From assembly GCF_034190915.1 (NCBI RefSeq), contig NW_026947485.1, forward strand, positions 34,919,519-34,983,518: a stretch of DNA of 64,000 nucleotides. Direction: 5' to 3'. Position 1 is the stretch's first letter. Each line of letters begins with the position of its first letter. A program made the translations under genes and the position numbers. The notes under the pieces are model-generated. The model saw nothing but the letters and a program-made list of their open reading frames with translations. It ran no database searches and had not been told where the DNA came from. Of the stretch, positions 13,495 through 24,524 are shown piece by piece. This DNA comes from Cavia porcellus (Eukaryota; Chordata; Mammalia; Rodentia; Caviidae).

Positions 13495-13668
13495 TTAGAG
13501 GGAAGAGATAGCTTACATTGTTCTCCTATAATATCTAGATAAGAGTACAAATGAACCTCTACCTAGTTATATGTGCCTGCTATCATAAAACAGCCTCACA
13601 TCATATTTGAATACAAATCTTAAAGGTAAAACAATGAAAAGGAATCATTTCCAAAGTATTGTCTAAGG

Positions 13669-14094
13669 CAGAAGTTGGCAAACTACAACCTACAAATCCG
13701 GCTGCCACATTTATTTGTCTTTGGGTAAATAAACTTTTATTGAACCACAGCCATACTTATTCATTTACATGTTGTTTACTGTTTCTTTGAGTTTTTGTCT
13801 AATCCCCCCTCCCCATAATGGGATTGAAAGCAGGGCCTTCACATGGAACTACATTTTAATTTTTTATTTTGAGACAGTCTCACTAAGTTTGCAAAATTGC
13901 CCAGGCTGTGCTCAAACTGGCAATTCTTATGCCTCAGCCTCCCAAAGAGCTAGGATTACACATGTGCACCACCACAACCAATTTATGATCACTTTTATGT
14001 TATAATGACACAGTTTTTCAAACAGATGATATGAATCACATGGCCAAAAATATTTACTATCAGATTCTCTACAGAAGAACTTTGCTGATCCCTG
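13669..14094. mobile_element. Non-autonomous hAT DNA transposon (interrupted)
   Basis: Left part 'gttggcaaactac...tttattgaaccacagcc' and right part 'ccaaaaatatttactatcag...tttgctgatccctg' are the two ends of the mammalian family whose inverted repeats read CAGGGGTCGGCAAAC. A B4 SINE sits in the middle. Confidence 0.75.
13785..13983 (-). mobile_element. B4-type SINE inserted in a hAT element
   Basis: An ID-like half ('ccccataatgggattgaaagcagggcc') then a reversed B1 half ('gagacagtctcactaagtttg' to 'acatgtgcaccaccac'). It splits the hAT copy at 13669-14094. Confidence 0.72.
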
Positions 14095-15454
14095 GTCACA
14101 GTCTTGCTGCTGAGTTCATGTATCGGTATCATCTGAATATTATTCAAAATGCAGCACCCTCTCTGACTGACTGGGTAAGAATGTACATATTAACAAGACG
14201 CTGCCTACTGTGAGCATGAATATTAAAATGTTAGAAGCACTTGACTGAAGAATACATCCTAAGGAGAAATAAAATTCCCAAAAGAAGGGTGTGCTTATTA
14301 CTAAGACTCACAATATTTCATTACTAGACAACAGAAAAGGCTCTATGCAAAGATTTTTTATAAAAACAAAGAAAAAAGGAGATAGGTTTCAAATTATGTA
14401 AAATATTAATATCATGTTATGATGGGGAGAGATTTTTAGCCCCTAGACAATATGGGACATATGCAAACTATGCTAGTCCAGATGGCTAGTTTTTGCTCAG
14501 AAAAGAAATGTTACTATTGAAAGCTGGTCTAGGCCTCATATTATTCTTCCCAGTACAAAAACACCAAACAAAGAAATAAATTTGCTGATTCCAACCATGT
14601 CCATTTCATTGTCATATTCATTTCCTTTTTAAATACTCCATTTTCTCTGTGTAACAGGAAAATTGTTTTTCCAATGAGGCAAATGGGTTATGATTTGCTC
14701 CCAGAAAATAAACATGTTATAAAACCAACTCTAACTCTATTTTATCATGTGTTATTTGTGCTCCATTTATAAAAGACTGTCTGCTATCATTTGGGTTTAT
14801 TTTATCCAATGCTGTAAGGATCTGGCACAGAGAAACACCATTTCTTCTAACAGTTACAAATCCCACCATGTCATTGTATTTATCTTTAATATCTTTTAAG
14901 TTTTCTAAGTTTTAAGTAGTACAATATCCAAATTTGATACCTCTGGACAGAAAGTAACAACTTATTAAAAAGTATAGAACTGCTTTATGATCTTCCCTTC
15001 TAACCAATGGACAAAAAAATTTAGACTTGCAAAAACAGCATGTTAAAATCATAATCCTTGTTGAACCAATAGCTTTGGGAGCTAGCAAAAAAGGTGCCAC
15101 ATAATAATAATCTGACAGGGAAGGTTATTGCTTTCTAAATAACTTTCAGTAGCTCTGGCAAGTACCTTTTGTGGCCAACATATTCTTCTTTGGGTGTGGT
15201 GAACTTAGCATGTAGAAAATACATTTTTTTTAAAAAAAGAAACTCTTTAACTAAGTACTTCAGATTGGACCATCTTTGATTCCAGAGATGACAAGCATAT
15301 TTCTGTCACAGAAAATTTATACCTTTTGCTATCCCTCATTCTTCCAATTAAACTTGACAAAGAAGGAGTGTGGCTGATAACTTTTTAACTTTTCTTTGAC
15401 ACCTCACCAAATAGTGCAGGTAGGAGGAAATTCTAAAAAGGCTCAGTTGCTCTG

Positions 15455-15650
15455 CAGAGAGATGAGAAACTGAGGCTCAGAGAAGTTAAACACATGGTCC
15501 AAAACCATTTCATAAGTTGGCAGCAGATCACCAGTGTGCACATCTCCAGAGGACAGCATTTGTTTTTTTAAATCTCTGTATTGCCTAAGTCTAGGTCCTG
15601 TGGCTGGCACACAGTAGGCATTCAGATGTTGTTTGTTCAGGGGATTGCAA
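15455..15650. mobile_element. MIR remnant followed by L2 3' end remnant
   Basis: 'gagaaactgaggctcagagaagttaaacacatggtcc' (15465-15503) is a minus-strand MIR core. 'cctgtggctggcacacagtaggcattcagatg' (15597-15628) is a plus-strand L2 3' end. The 97-codon minus frame through here is not a gene. Confidence 0.68.
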
Positions 15651-16394
15651 ATCTCTGAATTCCTGTCCCAAGTTGTTTCCATTCTACCATGCCTGTTCAT
15701 GTTTAACAATAGGTTAATCTCTTTTTTATCTTCCAAAAGAATCAGAAGTCACATTTCAAATTATGCTTTTACACAGATATAATTAAATCTTTAAAAGGTG
15801 GGATGGCAAAGAAATTAGAGGCTAGAGTATAACAGACATTTTACAACCTGCAGATGCCAACAGCAGGCAGCTCCCACCCTGCTCCACCCCCACGTCCCCC
15901 ACAGTATAACGGCAATTATATTCCAGGGTGAATAACACAATTATCTAAATGAAACCAGGAAGAAAAAAGCATACAACATAAAAGGATTAGCTGCTCAAGG
16001 ACTTGTAGTTGGGGGAGGCAGGAGGATGGGTCCAGGCTGACAATTTCATAAAGTAGCCATCAATTATTTAAATCATTGTGACTTTTCAGACAGCATTCTG
16101 GACAGCAAGGGGAAAAAAACACACTAAAAATTTGAAAACCATAAATTAGGAGAGAGATGCTTGTTATTTGGTTTTGGAGTGAAACGTGCTCTGCCTAGAG
16201 AAAGGAGCAAAACAAAAGGCAAAGTCACTATAAATAGGAGGTGGTTTAAAATGTTACTTTCCCGGAAGTTCAGCAGAAAAACATATTTCTCTTACAGTAC
16301 AAGTGTTGGTGCTGTTAAAATCCAATACAAATAAACCACTCAGCACATGAAAAGTAACAGATTCTAAATAATATGATTAGAATACAAACAGAAT

Positions 16395-16505
16395 TGGGTC
16401 AGAAAGACAAGAACCTGCATTCTACTGTGGAAACTGACACTTACCAGAAATGGCACCTCAGATGAGAGACTTAATGTGTTGAATCTGTCTCCAGTAATGG
16501 GCATG
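16395..16505 (+). mobile_element. Possible MIR remnant
   Basis: 'agaacctgcattctactgtggaa' and 'cacttaccagaaatggcacctcagatgagagacttaatgtg' resemble a degenerate MIR. Confidence 0.4.
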
Positions 16506-16659
16506 AATTAATTTCTAAAACATATTCTAGTCTGGAGAATTCTGTTGAAGTCTTTATATGATAGAGAATACCAATACTAACCAAGAAAACCGTAATTCAG
16601 GCTAACTGGACACAAGTAGGATTTTATTAAAAGTTTATTACTTAAAAAAATGGCATTTG

Positions 16660-16758
16660 GGGGCTGGGAATTTAGCTCAGTGGCATAAGCACCTGCCTTG
16701 CAAGCAGGTGGTCGTGAGTTCGATCCCCGGTACCGATAAAAAAGAAAAAGAAAAAAGA
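16660..16758 (+). mobile_element. Young ID-like tRNA-derived SINE
   Basis: Body starts 'gggctgggaatttagctcagtgg', with A-box-like and B-box (gttcgatcc) promoter elements, and ends 'ggtaccgataaaaa' plus an A-rich tail. It is flanked by a perfect 16-bp duplication (16644-16659 and 16759-16774). Confidence 0.93.
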
Positions 16759-16779
16759 AAAAAAATGGCATTTGTCCCA

Positions 16780-19020
16780 TGTATGTATATGAGTTTGATT
16801 GTAATACTGCCTGCCTACTATGCTACTTTTCTCCATATAAATAACTCAGTCTATTCCTATATAGCCAAGACTTGAAAGAAGTAAACAGAATTAAAACAAG
16901 CCTAACATTTTTGCTGTTACCTGAAGTATCTGCATTTACTAAGCTAGTTCTAAGGTAAGTGATTATTTTCACTCAGGCACAAAGTCTACAAGTGGGATAA
17001 TACTCATGAGGTGAATCTGGTCAATAATTTCATGAGCCAATTATCTTGACCTTCCCCTAGATTTAACTAGTTAAGAAAGAATAAAAATAATTTCAAATGA
17101 AGTACTTAGGGTGATTGCCATAATTCTATTGCACTTTCCATAAAAAGCAGACATTATAAATATGTAACTAATCACATACATATTTAACTAATGTACTTTA
17201 GATAGATATAAGTATTAGCTCATATGTGTAAGATTTAAAAAAATAATTAGGATCTAATTAAAAACATTCACCAACTAAATAATAACTATATAAATTACAA
17301 CTTACCTCTGATTTCTTTTCACTTAAAATATTTAATTGTCTCTGATTTACCTTCTATTCCACAAAAAGTTTCTAATCATTTGCTGCTTACAAAATCTTTG
17401 TCATGACTGATGTTCAGAAAGTTCTTTCTGCAGTTACACTTTTGCTCTTTTGTCTACATGTCCATCCTCTAAATTTCTCTCCAAATGGTAGATGCAAGGC
17501 AGTATGTGTTTGTCAAGATCTATAGAACTTTCATAAAATAAAGAAAAACTGACTGTATGGAACATTTAGAAAGTCATTAAAGATTTCATAGGCTCACAGG
17601 ACAAAATCTAGAATTTGACAAAACCAGCTAACTTAAATAAAACAACTTTATTGAAAGGAATGGGGAGAAAAAGTACTGCTCACTTTGGAGATAAATATAC
17701 GATCCATAAGCCTGAAGGCAAAATAAAGTATACATAAGCACAGTAAACTAGTTTTTGAAGTCCATTCCCAGAAGAGTACAGGTTAGCAATTCTTATTCTA
17801 TACACAGACACTAAAATTGACCATTTATGCTGGACTCCAACAGTACAGTAAATGGATGACAGAGATGGTGGGAGCCAGGTTTCTCACTCTTAAAATCAAA
17901 GTAAAGCAAGAGAAGGCCAGTATGCTGTAAGTAGTAATGACTTAGGTTGGTAACATCAGTATGAACTTATTTAAAGACATAAGTGTTATATAAAGAAATG
18001 TTTAGAAACATGAATATATGCAAAGGCTAGTCTACACACACAAATTTCTTCTTTCAGGTGTGAGGGCCTAGAAATAATAATACTTAAGCAACCAAAATTA
18101 CACCAAATCCTAAGATCTGGATAAAAAGAACTAAGATCTTCAAAAAGCTGCCTGATTCTGGGAATAGGGCAGTATATAAGATGTACCTCGAGCATATTGT
18201 AGTGCAGGTGAGGAAATGCTTTAAAACCTCCAATGATAGGGACACAGGAAATATGGAAGCTAACTGAAAGAACTCCTCATGGTGAAAGCTGGAATAATGT
18301 TTTAAAATTTTATTTTAAAGAGCAAAAAATAAAATTTCAAAACAAGATAATTAGAGGGTAACAATGGTTAATATGTTGAGTATTATAATCTTTAAATTAG
18401 TTACTCAGAGTAAAAGACATCTGTATTTAATTATCTAAATAATATTAGCACAAATCTTGTCTTTCAATGAACTAAGAGAAATTAGTAGTATAATTTATTT
18501 TAGCTATCATATATATACACACACATACATATATATATATTTTTTCAGAAGAGCTGAAACAATTTGTGTAACAAAATTAGCAAAATGATACTGAATTATA
18601 ACCCATAGTATGATCCATAAATCTACACTGATACAAATAAATGATTAAATCAATGGTGGTGAACCTGATATGCATGTTATTTGTTTTTATTTTAACATAA
18701 AAGTTGCTAATGCATGAATAGCTTTTTCTAAATTAAAACCTCAGTATCAGGTTTAATTGCAGTTTTGGCACTCTGCAATAAATAAGTGGGTTTTGGGTGC
18801 AGATTGGTCACTTGCCTCTAAAGGATTCACCTTTACTGGACTGAGACACATAAATATGGAGGAGACATGACAAATCTCTCACACAGAGGCATTCCAAATA
18901 ATTTAAGCAGATACTCCACCTCCAACAAGTGGAGCATACCTCTCCACTCCATACGTGTATAGGTTGTACAAAGTTGCTTCCCTCCAAAGAGTACAGTATA
19001 TAATAGGGAAGAAAAATAAC
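16780..19020. other. Intronic sequence, nothing recognised
   Basis: AT-rich unique sequence with short homopolymer runs and the microsatellite at 18.5 kb. Confidence 0.7.
18511..18545. repeat. (AT)/(AC) microsatellite
   Basis: Alternating AT and AC dinucleotides ending in a T-run. Confidence 0.85.
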
Positions 19021-19030
19021 ATCTGTTGCG

Positions 19031-19180
19031 TTTTTTAATTTTTTTGAGACAGGGTCACACTATGTAGTCTAGGGTGGTCTTGAACTCACTATGAAGCCCA
19101 GGCTGGCTTCGAACTCATCCAATCTTCCTGCTTCAGCCTCCTAAGTGCTGGAATTACAGGCATGTGTCACCTCATCCAGC
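19031..19180 (-). mobile_element. B1-type SINE
   Basis: Minus-strand copy with the internal tandem block ('tggtcttgaactcactatg' then 'tggcttcgaactcatcc') and the end 'ggaattacaggcatgtgtcac'. T-rich left end. Confidence 0.88.
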
Positions 19181-19403
19181 GAAGAATAACTTTTAATAGG
19201 ATAACCAGACAAACACTGGCTTGGGTGAGTAATCAAGGCTGACATCAACATTATAAATCATGTCAATAGTATATGCCTGAGATGGTGTCTTAAAATACAC
19301 AATCTCTGTGAAATAATATAAAAATATGAAATAAGCCTGTATTGCAGGATATTATATGAAATAGTTTATAAAAATTCCTAACAGAATTTCTCAAAACAGT
19401 CAC

Positions 19404-19590
19404 AATTGCCAGGTTGTACATGTCTGTAATCTTAGCTACTTGAGAGGCTGAGGCAGCAGAATTATCAACCTGGGCAATTCAACCAGACTCTGTCTCAAAA
19501 TAAAAAAGATTTTTAAAAGTTTGAGATATATATCAGTGATAGAAGATCCCTGGGTTGTATCCCTGGTACTGCAAACAAACAAGCGACATA
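19404..19590 (+). mobile_element. B4-type composite SINE (B1 + ID)
   Basis: A B1-like half ('tgtacatgtctgtaatcttag' to 'gactctgtctcaaaa') followed by an ID-like half ('atcagtgatagaagatccctgggttgtatccc') and an A/C tail. Confidence 0.72.
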
Positions 19591-19599
19591 AAACTAAAT

Positions 19600-21050
19600 G
19601 AGAATTCACTCAGAAGCAAAAACAAACAAAATAGTTAATTAGCCAAGATTAAAATAAAGAAAGAAAAAGGAAAAAAAGAGACATAGGAAATGCTATATCT
19701 AAGAGAGCCTAAGGAGAAACAGCAATTAATTGTAATGCATTCTGAATGGGATCTTGGTACTAGAAAAGGTTCTTAAGGAAAAACAAAATAACAAGACCCA
19801 ACATGTCAGTATGAATAATGTATGGACTCTGGTTAATAATAATGTCTCAACATTATTTCATTATTTATAGCTAATAGACTGCAAGATGTTAGTAACAGGG
19901 AAACCATATGAAGTACATTGAGTGTGAGGAATATTTTGAATATCTATCTTGGCAAATTTTCTGTAAATCAAAATGTCTCCAAAATAGAAAAGTTACTGTA
20001 AAAAACTGTGTGTGACACTATTTTCCTTGTCAAACAGTGTAGGATTGTTTTTACATACTTTATCCCTAACCATATAAGACAGAGATACCCTTTGACAGAA
20101 CTGTTAGCAATTACCATTTTATTCATTCAACAATTGATTGCCTAGTATGTACCAGGAAATTCTATTAGCTTGAAAGTAAAATTTTGATACGATGCAAGAA
20201 AAGGGAATGGTGGTGGTTCAAGACCCAAGAAATTAACTGGCAGCCCCAACCCTCTGCTCAGGCAGACTGATCACTCTAGCAAAGCTTTGGAAGCCATGGG
20301 CAAGCACAGCAAGCAAGGTCACCAAAGCACTTCTGCAAGTGTGTGATAGGCAGCCCTGACCTTCAAAGACCATGGGGACAACAAATTCAGAAATGCTTTG
20401 CAGAATAAAAAGGAAGAAAGCAATTAAGCTCTTGTGGTTGAAATGGGGCAAAGAAAAGTAGTATGCATCCAGTGAGGAGAAGTAGAGAATGGCTCTCATT
20501 TAAGTGTGGTTATCTGAATTTGACTTTGTTGCTATTTGCAAATGAATACTCAGGGAATTCTGGACTCCATAGATAGGACCATCCATCATGGGAATAGCTA
20601 TAACTATGAAGGGGGAAAAGCAGATAAAAATGAGAAAGAAAAAGAATGGGAAACCAGAAGCCTTGATGAATTTTTCCTCTCAAAAGAATTATTTCTAGTA
20701 TGCACAATCCAAAAAAGGACATAATGACACAGATAACCTGTTAATAAATTAGCTGTAGGTTGCCTTTTCCCCAAAGCAGGACTTTAACTGACAAGAGCTC
20801 TTCTGTATCTAAAAAGGTAGGAAATAAGAAATGCACAGCTCAATCTTTAAATAAATAAGAATGTGCTACAACCAAATGGTTGCTCCTGTGGACACACAGA
20901 TGGACATATAACTGTGTCCAACCAGTTGTGGTCTCTGAGGCACAAGAAGAAAAACCTGATGGATATTTATGAGTAAAATATTTATGCTGAAAAGTCATTG
21001 TTTTGTTTTCTTTGGTCAATTATGATAATCAGTCAGAAGAATCACTTTAA
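19600..21050. other. Intronic sequence, mostly unrecognised
   Basis: One weak reversed L2 end near 20118-20180 ('attcattcaacaattgattgcctagtatg'); otherwise unique. The frames at 20.2-20.7 kb look random. Confidence 0.6.
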
Positions 21051-21063
21051 ATGCTGAAATCGA

Positions 21064-21224
21064 GTGGGGCCTGGTGGCGCACACCTGTAACCCCAGCACT
21101 CAGGAAGCTGTGAGGCAGGAGGATCCTTGAGAGTTCAAGATCAGCTTGGGTTACAAAGTGAGCTCAGGGCCAGCCTGAACTGCATACAGAGATCCTGTCT
21201 CAAAAAGAAAACAACAACAACAAC
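21064..21224 (+). mobile_element. B1-type (7SL-derived) SINE
   Basis: 'ggcctggtggcgcacacctgtaa' followed by 'gcactcaggaagctg', an internal repeat around 'ccagcctgaactgcatacagag', and 'tgtctcaaaaag' with an AAC-rich tail. Confidence 0.88.
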
Positions 21225-21329
21225 CCTAAAATCAGCAAAATGCTGAGAGGTTACCAAACCTCAGGTAGCCATGAGTCATTATGCAAAGAGTCTGTCTAGA
21301 GAGAATTCAAACACTCACAGAAGCTTTCT

Positions 21330-22300
21330 GTCTCCCCTTCTCCCCAGATTTAGATGCCTGCCTTAGCTGCATTAGTGACCCCAGGTTCTCTAGCCTCTAA
21401 CATGCCTGGAAAGTGCAAAGCTCACTCTTCAGTGCCATTCATCTCAGCATACTCATTCTCTGAAACTTTTCATAACTCTATTTGTTTCCACTTCAACAGA
21501 AAGCTGGTCTCCAAGCCTGAGCTTGGTACTACAGAGTTTAATGCCCATTAAACTTATTTCCCACTTACCATTCATTCCTTCTCTTAGCTAGACTATTTTC
21601 CCTGTCTCATGAAAACATAATGGTCAGTTTTACCTCTGTGTCCATGCATAGTTTGCATCCCTTGTTTGGGTAACATTTTCCTCCGCCCTCTCCTACATAT
21701 CCTACAATGCCTGCCCTAAGGCCCCTTCTTGCTTAAGGACTCCCTTGAATCCTTTAGTGCTCAGTACCTGCCTCCTTAACTCTCAACAGTGCCAATGTTC
21801 TGAAGCATCACATTCAGCACTCAGGTTGTCTTCCACTGTTCTTGAATTCACAGGTGTGAAGAATTCTAATTCCCTAATTACAGTAATTCCTGAGAAGTGG
21901 GTCTTGTTTTAAACTCAGTCTGTACCTCTACATCACCTCCTTTGAGAGCACAAGGCAAGTGTTAAGTAAATATTAATAATTTGCGTTTATTAGAATTTCA
22001 ATAGTGGATATTACTCAACTGTGTCTTGTCACTCTTGTTTCCTGGGGATCTGTCTTACTTTCTAGGCCAAGATTCAATGTGTAGAAGTTCTGGGTAGGAC
22101 AGGATCATTGTAAAGCATGAAGAAAAAATAGCTGCTTTCCTTGAATGGTTAATCTTAAAGGGTCATTTAACTTTCATGCTGAGATAGTCTTGTTTCTCTC
22201 AATTTTCTCACTAGAACATCTCTAAGCCAGAGCTGCAAAATCCAGACAGGGCAAAAATTACTTAGGATAAGAACCTCAAAAATTTCCTAAGTGCAGCAGT
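21330..22300. other. Intronic sequence, possible L2 pieces
   Basis: C/T-rich text around 21340-21800 is compatible with a degraded L2 but no diagnostic block is certain. Confidence 0.4.
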
Positions 22301-22309
22301 TCTCTGTCT

Positions 22310-22800
22310 GTACTCATCTGGCGCCCACCAATAATCTTGTGAGGTCAGCAATTCTGCTGCTTCTAAGACTGATAACTATCATTTGCTTTGGTTTTTGAGT
22401 CAGTCTTTTCTCTGTGTCAAGACTCTTTTGATGGGAAGCTCTTCCTCTTCTCGAACATTTAAGGAAAAGAAATAAATCTAAAGATGCCTTTGTTAGCAAG
22501 TAAAGTCAAATATATTTCAGGCAAAGGCAGCTCTCTGAAGATCTGAGTGACAGAGTGTTAATGCAGTTCGGTCCCTGTCAGCAGATCTGTCATAAGGCAT
22601 TACCTTCTCCCCTGCTTCTCCACCAAGGAGTGGGCCAGGCAAGATCAAAACAGACAGCAGCCAATCAACATCTCGAAATACTACTTCAAATAAGCCCCAT
22701 TCCTTACGAAAGTCCGCATCATGTATAAGCTGGCCATCAGCGGATCTACCTCCACTCATGATAGAAAGTAAATTCAGGGTCTTACTTCAAAAGCCAGGGC
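22310..22800. other. Unassigned segment with minus-strand open frames
   Basis: Two minus-strand frames (22517-22759, 80 codons; 22314-22499, 61 codons) lie close together and the base composition is more balanced than in the flanks. The first reads like possible protein ('WGLFEVVFRDVDWLLSVL') but I recognise no family. It could be a processed pseudogene or an old repeat; no poly-A tail or duplication was seen. Confidence 0.2.
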
Positions 22801-23187
22801 TTACCCCTGTATTGATACCATTCTCAGTGTCCTGCTCAAAGTTTCTTAACACCACGCAAAGGTGGTAAACAAGGGTCAGCTGTGACTACTTTTCTATCCA
22901 GCTGCCCCTCATGCCTGAAGTCTTCCAGTGTTTTTCTTTTAAAACTGACCCTATAACCCAGATATGGCAGATGAATTTTTGAAGTTCTGTTTAAATGAAA
23001 TCTGTTCCAAATACATTGTATGAAATGAAGAATTGTTGAAGAAAACGTTTAGAATAATGACTGACCTCAAAAAATAAAAATTTGAGATGATTAAGGATCC
23101 TTACAAAATACATGGTACTGGCTGTGATGATTTTCTATAGACAGAAGAAAAAAACAATGTTTATTTCTAGCCTTTTGGTACAACTTC

Positions 23188-23200
23188 AAAAGCCTAGCTG

Positions 23201-23232
<32 letters not shown>

Positions 23233-23242
23233 AGCCTAGCTG
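23188..23242 (+). mobile_element. Tail-only retroposition: A-rich run between 13-bp duplications
   Basis: 'aaaagcctagctg' occurs at 23188-23200 and 23230-23242, with only an A6 then (CAAAA)n tract between them. It has the same form as the insertion at 54.5 kb but on the plus strand. Confidence 0.75.
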
Positions 23243-23267
23243 GTTATTTTCAATAGAAGGTTTTGGT

Positions 23268-23352
23268 TCTCTTTCTCTCTGTCTCTCTCCCTCCCTCCTT
23301 CCCTCCCTCGCTCTTTCTCTCTCTCTCTCTGTTTCTGTTTCTCTGTTTCTTT
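23268..23352. repeat. Pyrimidine (CT)n microsatellite
   Basis: CTCT, CCCT and CTTT repeats at the T-rich end of a minus-strand B1. Confidence 0.9.
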
Positions 23353-23500
23353 TCTTTCTTTTTTGAGACAGTGTCTCGCTATGTCATTCAGGTTGGCCTT
23401 GAACTGTCTTATGTAGCCTAAGCTGGCCTGGAACTTACAGAGATCCTCCTGCCTCAACTTCCAAGTACTAGGATTATAGATATGCACCATCATGCCTGGT
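23353..23500 (-). mobile_element. B1-type SINE
   Basis: Minus-strand copy 'tttgagacagtgtctcgctatg...gattatagatatgcaccatcatgcc', preceded by a pyrimidine microsatellite grown at the tail end. Confidence 0.85.
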
Positions 23501-23639
23501 AGAATTACTTTAAATACAGTTATTTTTTTCTCTTTTTTCTCTGCAGAAAGCTACTTACAGAAGTCATGTTAACCAGGAAATTTTCTAAGAAAACTAGACA
23601 GACAGATGAGATCCTATTTTTTTCAGAGATAAGAATATA

Positions 23640-23745
23640 AACTAAGAGCTGCGAATATAGCTCAGTACCTTCCTGGCAGAGTAGCCTGGCAAGTGCAAGG
23701 GCCTGAATTCGATTACTGGTACAAAACAAAACCAAAAAAAGAATA
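23640..23745 (+). mobile_element. Older ID-type SINE
   Basis: Diverged body 'gagctgcgaatatagctcagtacc...gcctgaattcgattactgg' followed by an A-rich tail. Confidence 0.7.
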
Positions 23746-24511
23746 CAGGTTAAAAAATCTATAAATATTAAAATTGATAGTGTTACATGTCTGATCTGCC
23801 TATACATAAAAATTACTTCTCGTTAAGTAGGCTTTTGCATCAAGAGTTATAAGTTCCTTTGTAATATTATATAAAGGCCCTACTTACAGATTACTCACAA
23901 CCATGAGATGGTGAATTTCCTGCTCCATGACAATGTTTAAATAAAATGTTTGGATAAATATGTTTATATATTCATTTTTTAACAAAGCAACTACTCTCTC
24001 ACTTAATGTTGCTCTCTGTGGGTTCAGATTTTCTAAGTAAAATATTAAAATCCTGTGAATAGCACTGTGGTAAGTGTTTAGGGAATGACTAGGAATTCAT
24101 TTCTGGGATATCTGAGGAGGAACAAAAATGACCAGGTTCAGTTATGTTATAAAAGAAACATAGGACAATGTTAATTGTAGAAACCATGTGGGAAGTATGC
24201 TGGTAAACAACTCACATTTTCCCAGCTTTTATGTGTGTCAAAATATTTTCATAGTGAACTATTAGAAGATAGTAGTTTCAAAGCAGTCAAGTTCTTATGG
24301 TAGTTTTCTAATAATGTATGAAACAAGCTGTTGGAAAATATTTTCATTTAAATAGAAAAAATTATTTTTGTATCTTTTTTCTTAGCATCATTCTGTGTAG
24401 TGCTAGTGTACTTATCAAATGGAGTAATCATATGGCATGTGGACCAATAAAGCTGTCATAAAGTATCTTAATATTAAGCTATTAAAGTCATAATAAATGT
24501 ATGACTTCATT

Positions 24512-24524
24512 CTTCTCCTCTAGT
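24512..24524. repeat. 13-bp duplication flanking the dimer, left copy
   Basis: cttctcctctagt, identical to 25731-25743; probably a retroposon target-site duplication. Confidence 0.75.

Noticed and set aside
16668..16735. tRNA gene (also at 27.8, 31.2 and 55.2 kb)
   Set aside because: Promoter boxes are tRNA-like, but the body lacks a full cloverleaf, has an A-rich tail and target-site duplications, and is repeated: ID-type SINEs.
23268..23352. Possible CRISPR-like or regulatory array
   Set aside because: Simple pyrimidine microsatellite next to a SINE tail; no spacers, and the host is a mammal.
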